A program made the translations under genes and the position numbers. From positions 1,263,480 to 1,327,479 of the forward strand of contig OU342817.1 in assembly GCA_910591455.2 (NCBI GenBank): a DNA stretch of 64,000 bases. The letters are read 5' to 3'. Below are positions 1 through 10,642 of the stretch, piece by piece; the first letter of the stretch is position 1, and the number at the start of each line of letters is the position of its first letter. The notes under the pieces were generated by a model. It was not told the origin of the DNA, did not search any database, and saw only the letters and a list, made by a program, of their open reading frames with translations. This stretch comes from Pholis gunnellus. Its lineage: Eukaryota > Chordata > Actinopteri > Perciformes > Pholidae.

Positions 1-109
1 GCTGTGTTCCTGCTGTTACAAATATCTCCTGTCAAACAGTCAACGCAGACATTTAGAAAAGTAACTTTTAGAAACGTATTTATTTGTCTTCTTTCTTCTT
101 TTTTTTCAG

Positions 110-220
110 ATCACGCTCACCACCATCGGTTACGGGGACAAGACCCCAAAGACCTGGGCCGGGAGACTGTTGGCCGGCACTTTTGCTCTGATCGGAGTGT
201 CCTTCTTCGCTTTGCCTGCA
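110..220 (+). CDS. kcnq3: kcnq3 exon: selectivity filter and S6
   Basis: Acceptor ttttttcag at 101-109, donor GTGGGT at 221. Phase 0 at both ends, 37 codons. It encodes ITLTTIGYGDKTPKTW and the first part of S6, ending FFALPA. The 111-nt length matches the equivalent exon of vertebrate KCNQ genes as I recall it. Confidence 0.93.
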
Positions 221-3200
221 GTGGGTACTCTCTCTCCTGTGTAGTGCATGTTCATAGCAGCAGAACAACTGCATGAAGAACACATCGCCACATGATCAAA
301 GTCAGAGTAAAACCAACGCATTCATCAGAGTCCCCGTGACGTCCAACATCATAGCGGTGCTCCTTTAGCAATCTGAGCTCCTGTCCGTCACTAATCATTA
401 ACAATACATATAGTGTTTAAGAGAATCAATACAGTAGCACAAAACATAATACATTTCATTTTTGCATCTCTTTGCAGTTATTTTATGTCTCTTTGTGGTT
501 GTTTTGTGTCTCTTTGTAGTTGTTTTGAAACTTTTTCGTAGACATTGTGAGACTCTTTGTGTCTCTTTGCAGATGTTTTGTGTCTTTTTGTAGTTGTTTT
601 GTGTCTCTTTGTAGATGTTTTGTGTCTCTTTGTAGTTGTTTTGTGTCTCTTTGTAGTTGTTTTGTGTATCTTTGTGGTTGTTTTGCATCTTTTTCGTAGA
701 CATTGTAAGACTCTTTGTGTCTCTTTGCAGATGTTTTGCATTTTGTCTTTTTGTGTGTCTTTGTAGTTATTTTGAGCCTCTTTGTTGTGGTTTTTCCACT
801 TTTCTTGGACATTTTGAGTGTCTTTGTGTTGTCTTTGTGTCAGTTTTTTGTCGCTATTTTGCATCTCTTTTTGGTTATTTTGGTCTCTTTGAAGTCAAGT
901 CTTTGTGGTGTTTTTGACCCTTTTCATAGCCGTTTTGAGTGTCTTTGAATTGTCTCTTTGTCGCTCTTTTGCATCTCTTTGCCGTCATTTTATATCTCTT
1001 TGTGGACATTTTGAGTACGAGTCTCTTTGACCGAGTGCCCGTTGGGCCGGCTCAGTAGTCCATCCATGCCTGCTAGTATTCATTCACAGTAGACAGATCC
1101 AGAGGCAGCCGTGTTGCTGACTGTGTGTTGTGGCTGCAGGGGATCCTGGGTTCAGGCTTGGCCCTGAAGGTCCAGGAGCAGCACAGACAGAAGCACTTTG
1201 AGAAGCGCAGACATCCAGCCGCCGGGCTCATCCAGGTGAGACCTGACATCAGCTGTTTGACTGCATCAGTCAAGGTCAAGGTCACAGCTGTTTAACCGTG
1301 ACATTATTTCCTGTTTCACTCAAGTCTGCCTGGCGATACTATTCCACCAATCCAATCAGGGACGACCTCATTGCCACGTGGAGATTTTATGAAACCATCA
1401 TCTCTCTCCCCTGTTTCAGGTCAGTAACACCAAATGTGAAACAATGCCTCTAATATTCCACACGGGCCTGTTTCAGAGGTCACATTCATGAATAACAGCT
1501 AACGTTAACGGAGGTTTCACTGAGTTACATCATGATGCGTTCAAGCTCCACTCAGTAAAGATCCGTGTTCCAATGTGAGCTAATAAAATGTAGTTTTTGG
1601 TGAGAAACTTGGATAAATCCAGTTGTTTGAAGCAGATTTTTTTCATATATATTAGATATTAGAGATGAATTATGATCAGTTTAACACGTTTGTTTTTAAC
1701 TCTGGTGTTTTTGTTTTGTTTTTACGTTCGGTGTCGGGACGTAAAAGATGCTCTCGCCACATTTCAAGTTCATTTAAGGCCGCACTATGTGAACCAAATC
1801 ACACATTTGTAGAGATATTTAATGTCTGACTTAAAGGGTGATATCAGTAACGTATGTCTCTTTAGACAGCCTCGTATGGAGGGAACGCTCCCAGCAAATA
1901 CTCAGAGCCGGTCTGACGTCACGTGTTGAGGAACGATTGGCTCCTTGTTATCAAATACTACTTTAGCATCTTTGTCCTACGCACCCAGTGGTTAAATATA
2001 CACAAATAAACAATATATGTAATATGTAATATTTATATTTTAGTACAAAAGTACAAAAGAATTCATGTAACTTTTGACCTGAAAGAGATAAAAGTCATTT
2101 GAAGCGTGTTTAAAGTTGTTCTAAACGTGTCTTTCTCTCTCCGTCCACAGGAAGGATCACCTGGAGGCCATAGCGAGGTGGGTGACTGTTGTCTCGTCTG
2201 TACTGTGAATCACACAGAGGGTCTTCCTGAAGGCGCTTTAATGAGCCTCATACAGTACACGCTGGAAAGACTAATGAAGGCGTCCCAGAATACCCCCGTC
2301 CTCTTTTAAATAGCTTCCTAATAATTCACGAGTCAAATAACTCTCCGATCTCATTTGGTAAATATGTGACGGTGATATAAAACTCCCACTCGACCCGCTA
2401 ACAGCCCCGCCTTCCACATCAGCTGCTCTGATGACATTTAGGCAGAGAGATCCTTTTAGGAAGCGATTAGTGAGACCGTCGGTTATGTTTCATTCATGAA
2501 CGACAGCAGATCGAGTAGTTAGTGGCTGAGACGGGTCTTTAGGTTTGATGATGTTCCTTTGTCTTCATCACGTGGAGGGACATTAATGAGTCTCTGCGCT
2601 GAGGTTTGATTTGTGAAATAGATGTTCGTCATCTTCATGAGCCGCTGAAACGATGTCGTTTCTGCTGACCTCGGCGTAACGACATGCCTGCACATCTATC
2701 CTCCGTGTTTCACAGAGTCAGCAGACGCTCTTGGATTAGGACACATTTTATTTGGGGTTGTGGGGATCAAAAGTGTGACCTGAGAGTTAAAACAACTCTG
2801 CTGCTGTCCACTATATTTTGGGAAAAGCTGAGATGATACCAGCTACAACGATACAATGTTTAGCATGTAAACATTGTATCGTGATGTACGTACATTGTAA
2901 ATCAAAGGTCATCGTCAGTGTGCCACAACCTGGAAAGAGGACAAACATCCCGGTTCAGGTGCCGGCTGATCCACATGAAGCCGTTAGCGTTCATACATAC
3001 GTTTATACATACGTACGTACATACGTACATACATACGTACGTACATACGTTCATACATACGTTCATACATACGTTCATACATACGTTCATACATACGTTC
3101 ATACATACGTTCATACATACGTTCATACATACGTACATACAGCGTCTCTCTCCGTCCCCGTCGCACTGATTTGATCACATTCTCGTTTCACTGGAGCGTT

Positions 3201-3816
3201 CTGCTCCGACGCCTCGCTGCCTCCACTGAGCCGCCGTGTTCAACATGCTGGATTAAGTTACTGCTGCTGAAAGCTTCAGAGCAGCAACAACAGGAGCCCT
3301 GATCCACCGGCTGATAGTGTTTGTTTTGGAGGCTGAACTTAAAGGGTCAGTTAGTGGTCTCAGTCCAAACATATTGTTCTGGGATCATTTGTCCCAGTTT
3401 TTTGTGCGATGGTGGGAAATGTGATGTGGATTGTGACATCGACAGTTAATCTTGAGGCGCGGTGCATAGATTTCTGAATTACCACAGCTGCTAGACAATA
3501 TATTAACAACGTAGAGAAACCATCGTACTGTTAAGAAACCATGGAGAGAAAACGGGAGACAGACAGATGAAGAGGTAGAAGTTGGAAAAGAAAGTGAGGG
3601 AAACAAAAAGAAAGCAAAAGGGAAGGACCAGCGGTGTGTATTATATACACACTGACGTATGGAGACACACACAGAGGCAGACAGAGTTATAACTTGTAGG
3701 ATCAGCGGCTGGGAAATTAGCAGTCTGACATTATCTTGTTGCTCTGAGCGAAGACGTGGACGACGGCCAGAAACTACAACAGAGCTGCCAGCTCCGACAA
3801 GAGGGCGATAAGCCAC

Positions 3817-3869
<53 letters not shown>

Positions 3870-6800
3870 CACTGCACTGAGCGATATGAGACCTTTCATC
3901 TGAGTTATCCGGTGCTTTTGTGTGGTCTACTCAACACAGCACTGAGAGAAAGTTATATCCCATCTGAGTGAATTTTGTGTGTTCTCGTTTTGCTGCCATT
4001 GTGTTCACGTTTCCGACCTTTTGGCGTGAGGACATGTGGACCAGAGTCAGTGCAGTCGGCCGTCCTTTCCTCTCAGGGTTGGCTCAGGATCTTTACATCT
4101 TTACAGTGCAGGAGTTACCAGAACTATGACTGTCTCTAGTTGTGTGACCGCTGCTGCATTGTGTGACTGAATACAACCAGTGCTGTAAAGCGTTGTCAGA
4201 CACACAAGCAATGGGCTCAAAGTCCTCGTATAATACACTTAATACAAACACAGAGGTAAACTCAACGAGCCGAGTGGACGGTGAGGTGCTCAGCAGTGTG
4301 TATAGTAGTTCCGTTAGCTGCTAGCTGTTAGCTGTTAGCTATTAGCTGTTAGCTGTTAGTTGCAAGTGAGCCGCAGATCGGCCGAGAGGTGCTCAGTAAT
4401 GTGTGTACTGTAGTTCTGTTAACCAAACACACATATAAAAGAACTAGCATTGAATCAAACCACTTGGCAGTGCCCCGGAGGCCCACTGGATGGCGCTCTG
4501 GTGCTCCCGGCCCCGTTGTTCAGAATCATCTGTAGAACTTGATGGTTTGTTTCTAACGTGTTTCTGATCGTCTGACGTCTGATCGTCTGAACTCAGCATT
4601 TAACTTGGTGAAAACCATTTTATCGTAACAGTTTGAAACGATTGGGAAAAGAACTACGAAAGTGGACTAAAGTGGAATTTATCTTTTAATATTGTCACTG
4701 TGGGTTCGTTCAGGTCTTGGGACGGCGGCGCTGTGGGAGTTGAGGAGCGTTATTTTTTCCCCGTTGTGTCGCCTCGTCTGCAGAGAGCACCGGGATAATC
4801 GCATGTCATTTTCTTTCTCTTTATTTGGTGGAGAAGCGGTCAGAAAGAGATTCTCTCTTCCTTCAAACCTTCCCATTCTGCAGCCTCTCAGCGCCGTAAT
4901 CTGCTGTCCCTATTCTGCCCCGGACGCCACAAAGAGGCTCATATTGTGTGTCTGCTGTGGGAGCAAAGTCGCTGAGAGCGCTTCACGTTTCAGAGGCCCC
5001 GTTCAGGCTGTTGTCAGCTCCGGTTACCCCGCCTCTCTGCCTCTTCCAAGGCACACAGGAGTCTTATTTTACCCAGGGAGCTCTCGTCTTTGTGCTGCCA
5101 AATATTGTCAGCTATTGGACGATAAAGGACCCCGGTACCTCGCAGCTCTCTGAGGCTTCCTTATGCCAGGAGAGCAGCATAGCTACGTTATGCAGACCAT
5201 GACGACTTTAGCTCCTCTGTGAGAGGAAAGACTAGAGAGACTAGAAAGACTCGTAGAGGAATTCCTTTAGAAGACGCTGGTGTTATTTGGTTCTTCTTCA
5301 GAATGCCAGAACACAAATATGCCCCTAGAACCTGTAGGAAGACCCACAACCAATCAAACAGGCTGAGCTTTGGTTTGTTTACTTTGGATCTCTCGGTGGT
5401 TTCAGCAGATTTCAATGACAACGTTCAACATCATACTACATGTGAGAAGATGGTCCCTAAAAAGCTGCTCAAAACCTTAGAAGCCTAAATAACTTGTCAA
5501 CCCCCTGGGTGGGTTGTAGATGAAACCCTTGGAATAAAATCATGTCCTGGGTAGAACCCCCTGGCCGGGTTCTTCTTTTGAGAACCGTAGAAGGTGGAAA
5601 GGTTTCGGATAAAAGCTCTCAAAGGACATTCTGGGGACAAACCTTCACAGAAGGTTCTTTATAACCCTTAATGTTGGGTTATAGGAAGAACACTCTGAAT
5701 GTGTTCCAGGAGGAAACCTTACAAAAGGCCAAAGAACCCGATATGGTTCTAGTTAGCATCTTTATTTCCAAGAGTTACAGACACATGTTAAAAGAAATGA
5801 CTTTACCATACTCTATCTCTTTTCCCCTTTTTTTGTCCTATTTCAGCCAGAAACTGAGTTTACTCGAGCGCGTTCGCCTTCCCAATGCGCGGACGTCGAT
5901 CGGGACGGGCAAGAGACTCACGGGTCACACCGACTCCATCGAGGAAAGTCCCTCCAAGGAGCCCAAACCCGCCGGCTTCAGTAACCGGGAACGCTTCCGC
6001 ACCGCCTTCCGCATGAAGGCCTCCACGCTCCGCCAGAGCTCCGAAGGTGATACGAATAAATGCCACGACCAGCGTTAGTGGAAAGTTTGAGTTTGGTTTA
6101 TTAGATTTAGGTCGTTTAGGTCATCATCATATTAACTGTCCGTGGATTTGCATCTTCGTGTGTTTTTTTCTTGGTCAGATGGCGGAGCCCTGGCAGAAAC
6201 AGCCTTAGAGGAGCGGGGCTTCCCCCCAGACATCCTCATGGAGGAGATGATCCCCACACTGAAACTGGTCATCAGGGCAGTGAGGTCAGGAGCTTTAAAT
6301 GTGCATTTCATGATGGTCTGTCCTCCAGCAAAGTCCCAGTGAAACAGCATTTAGAGCTTTTCTTTTGGTCCATGAATCCTTGAAATGTAAAGTGATATTA
6401 TTTTATAAGAGAAAAAGATACAGCTGCATGATCGGATGGGTCGATGGGTTCGTCTAAGAACTTTTGATGTAATTAGTTATTGTATTTTAACACTGAACTC
6501 CAGCTTTCTTTATATGCTGTAGTGATGTGTCAGTACACCTCAAACAAAGAATACAGCACATAGAATCATTTTAAAGATGTTTATTCAAATCAGGATCAAC
6601 AATATTTGAGGAAAATAATTTGCCAAAGTAATATGCCGATACAAAATACGACCGGTGTTCAGAAAGCATGGATGGCTGGTGCCGGGTGAGCAGAGGAAGC
6701 CAGAGCGTGTTACTGTGTGCTGGTAAATCTATAGGCCACACCGTTGACATAATGCAGGAATTCAATCTCGCGTGAGGGCCTGTGAGATGAGTGATTAACC

Positions 6801-9800
6801 CTGTGAAAGTGCTGCTTCCTTCCACACCATTATTTTGGGTCTGAATGGGTCTGAATGGGTCTGAATGGGATGCTCAGACCTGGCGGGGTTTCAGTTTCAG
6901 GACCCAAGACTTTCTGCCAAACACTGAAGCCCCTGCAGCAGCCGCCGCCGACTCTGGGAAGAGTCGTGTTCAAGTCAGCTCAAAGTGGGACAAAAGAGGG
7001 AGCTCAGTGGGCGGCAGGGTGGGCTCAAGGTGGGAGACGACTTCAACGAACTGAAAGATGTTGGGTTTGATCCAACGTACATTCAACAAGTGTTGTGTTC
7101 CTGGTCTTTGATCCCAGGTACAAGTATGTAAAGTGTGAAAAAGACTCTGGTTGACAAATGTCAGATAGAGGGCCGATCTTGCTGGTTTAACAAAAGATAG
7201 ATTTTGCCGCCCATGAGATGACGGTCAGCTGCTCCAGATCTGAGACCAGGTTGCCCCGAGTGAATGAGTTTGTGTGTCTTGTTCATTGTAAGAGAGCACG
7301 AGATCGTCTGTGCTTCATCAGCAGCAATTACTGGCTTTGCCTGTTGTGGTGGAGCTAAGGAGGAAGGCAATGCTCTCGTTTCAACCCTCGAGCCTTTCTC
7401 ACGAGCTTTTGGTCGTCAACGAAAGAATGAGATCACAGATCGAAGGGTGGTTGGGTTCACCCAGAGACCAGGTGAGAAGCTTAGACATCCAAATCAAAGT
7501 CTTTATGAGCAGCTGCCTCTTCGTTTAGAAGTGAACGTCGGTGGATTGTGAGACAATGGGCCCCACCACCTCTCCTACACAGGAGCAAGACACAAAGACT
7601 TTGGAGTTGTAAAGCCTCCTTTTCTTTTTCTTTTCTCTTTGTAGTTGTTTTGGTAATTTTGTCATTATTTTTGGTCTGTTGTTGTTTTGCTAATTTTGTG
7701 TTTTTTTAACATCTCTTTGTAGTCATTTTATGTTCATTCTTTGTGATTATTTACTTTCATCATCGTAGCAAGTCTCCGTGTCTCGTTGCAGCTGTTTTGC
7801 ATCTCTTTGTAGTTGTTCTGTGTCTCGCTGTAGTTGTTTTGTGTCTCTTTGTAGTTGTTTTGTGTCTCTTTGTAGTTGTTTTGTGTCTCTTTGTAGTTGT
7901 TTTGTGTCTCTTTGTAGTCGTTTTCTGTCGACTCTTTGTAGTTGTTTTGTGTCTCGTTGCAGCTGTTTTGCATCCCTTTGTAGTTGTTTTGTGTCTCTTT
8001 GTGTTTATGCTGCCCCCTTTTCATAGTCGTTAAAGTCTCTGTGGAGTCTTTTTTTTGTCTCTTTGTAGTCGTTTAATGTTCCTTTGTTGTCGTTTTGAGT
8101 CTCTTCCTGGTCGGTAGATGTGTCTCTTCAAATTACATTTTGCGAGGGAAGGCCAGGAGCCACCGGACACTGTGGGCCCCTGGACCTGAACCTGGTTTAG
8201 GCCCGTTCAGTAATCCTTCCATGGACAGGAACCAGTGGAGTTGGTTTGGCCCCTGGTTAGAATGCATCCTAGTTAAGTTTAAAGGTTTTCTGAGGACTCA
8301 GAACATGGCGGAGCGGTGACTCAGGTCTCACGGCTTTGTTTGAATACATAGTATCACAGAGAGAGAGTGCTATTGCTTTCCAAGTTTGATAAACATTTCT
8401 ATGTCCAAACTGTTGATATGAAACTCTTTGTCTCATAGGATCATGCAATTCCTCTTGAACAAGAAGCGGTTTAAGGAAACTCTGAGGCCTTACGACGTCA
8501 AAGACGTGATCGAGCAGTACTCTGCTGGACACCTGGACATGCTCTGTCGGATCAAATACCTCCAGACAAGGTCAGCAGCTGCACTGCAGAGGAGGGACTC
8601 TGTTTGAGTGAAGCAGAAATCTCCTCTTCCTCGAGCTCATCCTCTTTCTCTTCCTTTTAAGGATCGACATGATTCTGGCCCCTGGACCCCCCCTCACCCC
8701 CAAACAAAAGAAAACTCCGAAAACGCCCTTTACCTACCCGTCCAACCAGTCGCCCAGGTACAGTCACTCAAGCATTAACTTTACGTATTATATTTACTTT
8801 ACTGTACTTAATGTACAGTAAAGCCTAGTTTATGTTTCTCTTATCATGTCGTACATCAGACTTTGTGGTTGTCTGTAAACAGTTCCAACGAGAAGTGACG
8901 CTGTATTTCTAAAGGCAGTTGCTTTTGCGCGGGTGAATTTGTTTTAACAAATGTCTGTGCAGTTCCACGTCTACTCAGTGTCCCTGTGTTCCAGACATGA
9001 GTCCTACCTATCCAAAGCCGCCTCCATGCCAGATGTTGAAGACCTAAGCATGATGGGAAGATTTGTCCGGGTGGAGCGACAGGTGAGGAGTGAGAACCGC
9101 AACGCAACCTCGTGAGATAAATACTAGTTTCTAACACTGAACCAAAGAGAACTGTAGGAATATCAGCTTAGTCAGATTCAGATGCAGGTCTCGGGACGCC
9201 TGTAGGAACCGGTCAATCATCTGGTGTAACGTGTCTCTGTCTCAGGTGGAGGACATGGAGAAGAAGTTGGACTTCCTGGTGGACATGCACATCCAGCACA
9301 CTGAGCACCTGCAGGTGGACTCCGCCGGCGCCGCCCACATGACCCTGGAGACCTGCAACCCGACGGGGAACGGGGAGATCCGGCGGGTTTTCTTCAACTA
9401 CGCCGAGGCGTTTCCGCACATGTCGTACCAGACGCCCGTCGGCAAGGTGACTCCGTACTGTGGCCGAGGACGAGGGGCCGTAGAGGGGACCGGGTCGGCC
9501 GGTGGAAGCCACGTTCCTCCGCACCATCAACCTCCGCCGTCGCACCTCCACCAACGCCACCCTCCCGCTGCCATCCCCACCTACGCCGAGCGTCCCACAG
9601 TGTTGCCCATCAGCTCCCTGCAGGACTCGTCGGCGGGGTCGGGCAGGACCACAGGGGGGCGGGGGGCCGACTCGCCGCTCTCCATGCTGTCGGTGAACCA
9701 CGAGGAGCTGGAGCGCTCGCTGAGCGGGTTCAGCATCTCCGGGGAGCGGGAGGAAGCGGGGGACTTGTCGACGGGGGCCGGGGTGGCGACCGGCGGAGAC

Positions 9801-9947
9801 GCCAGCTGGACGAGACCCAGACCGAGCTACCTGGCGGAGGGGGAGACGGACACGGACACGGACCCCTTCACGCCCAGTGGGGGGCCCCTGCCCCTCTCCT
9901 CCACCGGGGAGGGGTTTGGTGACGCTGTGTGGAACACGCCACCCTGA
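110..9947 (+). CDS. kcnq3: kcnq3, voltage-gated K+ channel subunit Kv7.3 (3' ten exons; 5' part outside window)
   Basis: Ten exons join in frame (1653 nt, 550 codons plus TGA): 110-220, 1140-1235, 1325-1419, 2151-2177, 5847-6046, 6179-6284, 8439-8570, 8662-8757, 8995-9082, 9246-9947. All have GT-AG borders. The product begins in the pore loop (TIGYGDKTP filter), passes through S6 (GVSFFALPAGILGSGLALK), then helix A with a calmodulin IQ-like motif (LIQSAWRYY), helix B (FRTAFRMKA), helix C (RPYDVKDVIEQYSAGHLDML) and the helix D coiled coil (KKLDFLVDMH). It ends with the ankyrin-G motif LAEGETDTD. The stretches IEESPSKEPKP, NHEELERS and TDTDPFTPSG are diagnostic of KCNQ3 rather than KCNQ2/4/5. 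KCNQ3 pairs with KCNQ2 or KCNQ5 to form the neuronal M-channel at axon initial segments. The downstream hhla1-oc90 order agrees with human synteny. Oddity: Thr replaces the Ala usual just before TIGYG in mammalian KCNQ3. Confidence 0.95.
221..1139 (+). other. kcnq3 intron with minisatellite
   Basis: Intron between the filter exon and the post-S6 exon. Most of it (about 475-1020) is a degenerate T-rich minisatellite listed separately. No other coding signal was seen. Confidence 0.85.
475..1020. repeat. 21-bp minisatellite, kcnq3 intron
   Basis: About 25 imperfect copies of a 21-bp unit close to TTTGTAGTTGTTTTGTGTCT plus one base; the best-kept copies are at 585-670. Because 21 is a multiple of three, long reading frames appear on both strands (heptads of the KETQNNY type on minus). 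These are repeat artefacts. The same unit recurs at about 7620-8110 in another intron of this gene. Confidence 0.9.
1140..1235 (+). CDS. kcnq3: kcnq3 exon: end of S6 to helix A
   Basis: Acceptor ggctgcag ending 1139, donor GTGAGA at 1236. 32 codons, phase 0 at both ends. It encodes GILGSGLALKVQEQHRQKHF and continues to LIQ, the start of the calmodulin-binding helix A. Confidence 0.95.
1325..1419 (+). CDS. kcnq3: kcnq3 exon: helix A / IQ-like motif
   Basis: Acceptor tcactcaag ending 1324, donor GTCAGT at 1420. 95 nt, ending in phase 2. It encodes SAWRYYSTNPIRDDLIATW and on to LPCFR, close to the KCNQ3-specific AAWRYYATNPNR...WRFYES segment. Confidence 0.93.
2151..2177 (+). CDS. kcnq3: kcnq3 27-nt microexon
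   Basis: Acceptor tccgtccacag ending 2150, donor GTGGGT at 2178. It encodes only KDHLEAIA with split codons at both borders (phase 2 in, phase 2 out). The peptide aligns to KEQLEAAS in mammalian KCNQ3. The 27-nt length preserves frame, so skipping would be neutral for frame. Confidence 0.88.
2983..3141. repeat. 12-bp minisatellite (TTCATACATACG)n
   Basis: At least seven near-perfect copies of TTCATACATACG at 3050-3135, preceded by degenerate GTACATAC copies. It lies in a kcnq3 intron. Tyr/His/Val-rich reading frames across it are artefacts. Confidence 0.92.
3821..3867. repeat. (TG)n microsatellite
   Basis: About 23 uninterrupted TG dinucleotides in a kcnq3 intron. Confidence 0.97.
4305..4362. 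repeat. TTAGCTG-type short tandem repeat
   Basis: Roughly six copies of an 8-bp unit (TGTTAGCT) with small variations, inside a kcnq3 intron. Confidence 0.75.
5847..6046 (+). CDS. kcnq3: kcnq3 exon: helix A-B linker and helix B
   Basis: Acceptor tcctatttcag ending 5846, donor GTGATA at 6047. 200 nt; the first base completes Ser (AG|C). It encodes QKLSLLERVRLPNAR, then IEESPSKEPKPAGF and RERFRTAFRMKAS (calmodulin-binding helix B). This linker is the most KCNQ3-specific stretch in the protein. Confidence 0.95.
6179..6284 (+). CDS. kcnq3: kcnq3 exon: linker to helix C
   Basis: Acceptor cttggtcag ending 6178, donor GTCAGG at 6285. 106 nt. It encodes an acidic linker, then MEEMIPTLKLVIRAVR, which aligns to IEDMIPTLKAAIRAVR of mammalian KCNQ3. 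Confidence 0.93.
6837..6868. repeat. 10-bp triplicate (GGGTCTGAAT)
   Basis: Three consecutive perfect copies of a 10-bp word in intronic sequence. Confidence 0.85.
7620..8110. repeat. 21-bp minisatellite, second copy in kcnq3
   Basis: Same family as 475-1020: tandem TCTTTGTAGTTGTTTTGTGT units, cleanest at 7840-7915. The longer Val/Leu- or Gln/Asn-rich reading frames here are repeat translations, not genes. Confidence 0.9.
8439..8570 (+). CDS. kcnq3: kcnq3 exon: helix C
   Basis: Acceptor ttgtctcatag ending 8438, donor GTCAGC at 8571. 132 nt. It encodes IMQFLLNKKRFKETLRPYDV then KDVIEQYSAGHLDMLCRIKY, the highly conserved KCNQ helix C and subunit-assembly region. Confidence 0.97.
8662..8757 (+). 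CDS. kcnq3: kcnq3 exon: helix C-D linker
   Basis: Acceptor cttttaag ending 8661, donor GTACAG at 8758. 96 nt. It encodes IDMILAPGPPLTPKQKKTPK and on to FTYPSNQSP, matching the IDMIFTPGPPSTPKHKKS...FPSQQSP linker of KCNQ3. Confidence 0.95.
8995..9082 (+). CDS. kcnq3: kcnq3 exon: start of helix D
   Basis: Acceptor tgttccag ending 8994, donor GTGAGG at 9083. 88 nt. It encodes HESYLSKAASMPDVEDLSMM and GRFVRVERQ, the entry to the tetramerisation coiled coil. Confidence 0.95.
9246..9947 (+). CDS. kcnq3: kcnq3 terminal coding exon
   Basis: Acceptor gtctctgtctcag ending 9245; TGA at 9945-9947; 233 codons. It encodes VEDMEKKLDFLVDMHIQHTE (helix D), a variable Gly/His/Pro-rich middle, then the conserved tail YAERPTVLPISSLQDS, SMLSVNHEELERSLSGFSIS and the ankyrin-G-binding LAEGETDTD at 9831-9857. 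The exon is strikingly GC-rich compared with its surroundings. The middle has a His/Pro run and Gly-rich stretches that the mammalian protein, as I recall it, lacks. Confidence 0.95.
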   Translation: MEDMEKKLDFLVDMHIQHTEHLQVDSAGAAHMTLETCNPTGNGEIRRVFFNYAEAFPHMSYQTPVGKVTPYCGRGRGAVEGTGSAGGSHVPPHHQPPPSHLHQRHPPAAIPTYAERPTVLPISSLQDSSAGSGRTTGGRGADSPLSMLSVNHEELERSLSGFSISGEREEAGDLSTGAGVATGGDASWTRPRPSYLAEGETDTDTDPFTPSGGPLPLSSTGEGFGDAVWNTPP

Positions 9948-10196
9948 GAGGTGTTTGCGTTACCGCACCGAAATACCGCAACACTTAAGTTAAGACCTTG
10001 AATCCAAACCATGCCTCTAAACCCAAATCAGCTTGGGTCGAAAGCCACACCTCTGGACCCAACCATGCGGGCGGGGGGGGGGTCGAATCCGCCTTGATGC
10101 TGCGAGGTCGTCGACCTTCAGAGGCCGATCTCCTCCACCGACCGCCGTCCAGACAGAGAGCCATGGCATCACGTCTGCCCAGAAACAATTAATACA

Positions 10197-10265
10197 AATA
10201 AACAGACAGTTTGTAAAGTGAAACTCTGTACAGCGCACTCTTCGCAAAAATTTAGCTCAAATAAA
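10197..10265 (+). terminator. candidate proximal polyadenylation signals, kcnq3
   Basis: Two AATAAA hexamers (10197-10202 and 10260-10265) lie 250-320 nt after the stop codon, the first canonical signals downstream. Use is unproven. Confidence 0.4.
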
Positions 10266-10571
10266 AAAAGAACATTAATATACATACTATATACACCCAA
10301 AAGCTTTATCGCTGCAAAGCCAACCGCACTGCATGTAACGCATGCGATTTCTAGTGTAGACACTGCAAAGTTCAGGATATCAGGAAACGGAGAAAGCGAT
10401 TGAATGGATACATATACTTGCTATGCCATTTTGTAACACTTATTTTTTTATATGAATACATTTTCATGTTTTTTTGCATGGTTTGCATGATAATGCACCA
10501 TTCTAGAGGTGACGGTAGGAGGGACGACAACGGAACCAAAATGTCTCCTGTCTCTGTGTTTTGTGTGTTTG

Positions 10572-10572
<1 letters not shown>

Positions 10573-10641
<69 letters not shown>
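10573..10641. repeat. (TG)n(AG)n compound microsatellite
   Basis: About 25 TG dinucleotides followed directly by about eight GA dinucleotides, downstream of the kcnq3 stop codon. Confidence 0.95.

Positions 10642-10642
<1 letters not shown>

Larger units (their letters stand above)
2178..5846 (+). other. kcnq3 long intron (3.7 kb)
   Basis: No exon was recognised. It holds a 12-bp minisatellite (2983-3141), a TG tract (3821-3867), a TTAGCTG-type repeat (about 4305-4362), and around 5220-5720 a stretch rich in GGTTCTT/AAGAACC words that looks like a degenerate transposon remnant of unknown family. Confidence 0.7.
6285..8438 (+). other. kcnq3 intron (2.15 kb)
   Basis: It contains a three-fold GGGTCTGAAT repeat (6837-6868) and the second copy of the 21-bp minisatellite (about 7620-8110). 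No exon was recognised. Confidence 0.75.

Noticed and set aside
398..864. Lys/Gln/Asn/Thr-rich minus-strand open frames resembling coiled-coil heptads
   Set aside because: They are translations of the 21-bp minisatellite, whose period is a multiple of three. No start context, splice context or unique sequence.
5671..5846. 5' extension of the open frame ahead of kcnq3 exon 5847-6046
   Set aside because: The frame runs upstream through a clear branch/polypyrimidine-AG acceptor. Alignment with KCNQ3 begins exactly at 5847.
9213..9701. Minus-strand 162-codon frame
   Set aside because: Shadow of the GC-rich kcnq3 terminal exon.
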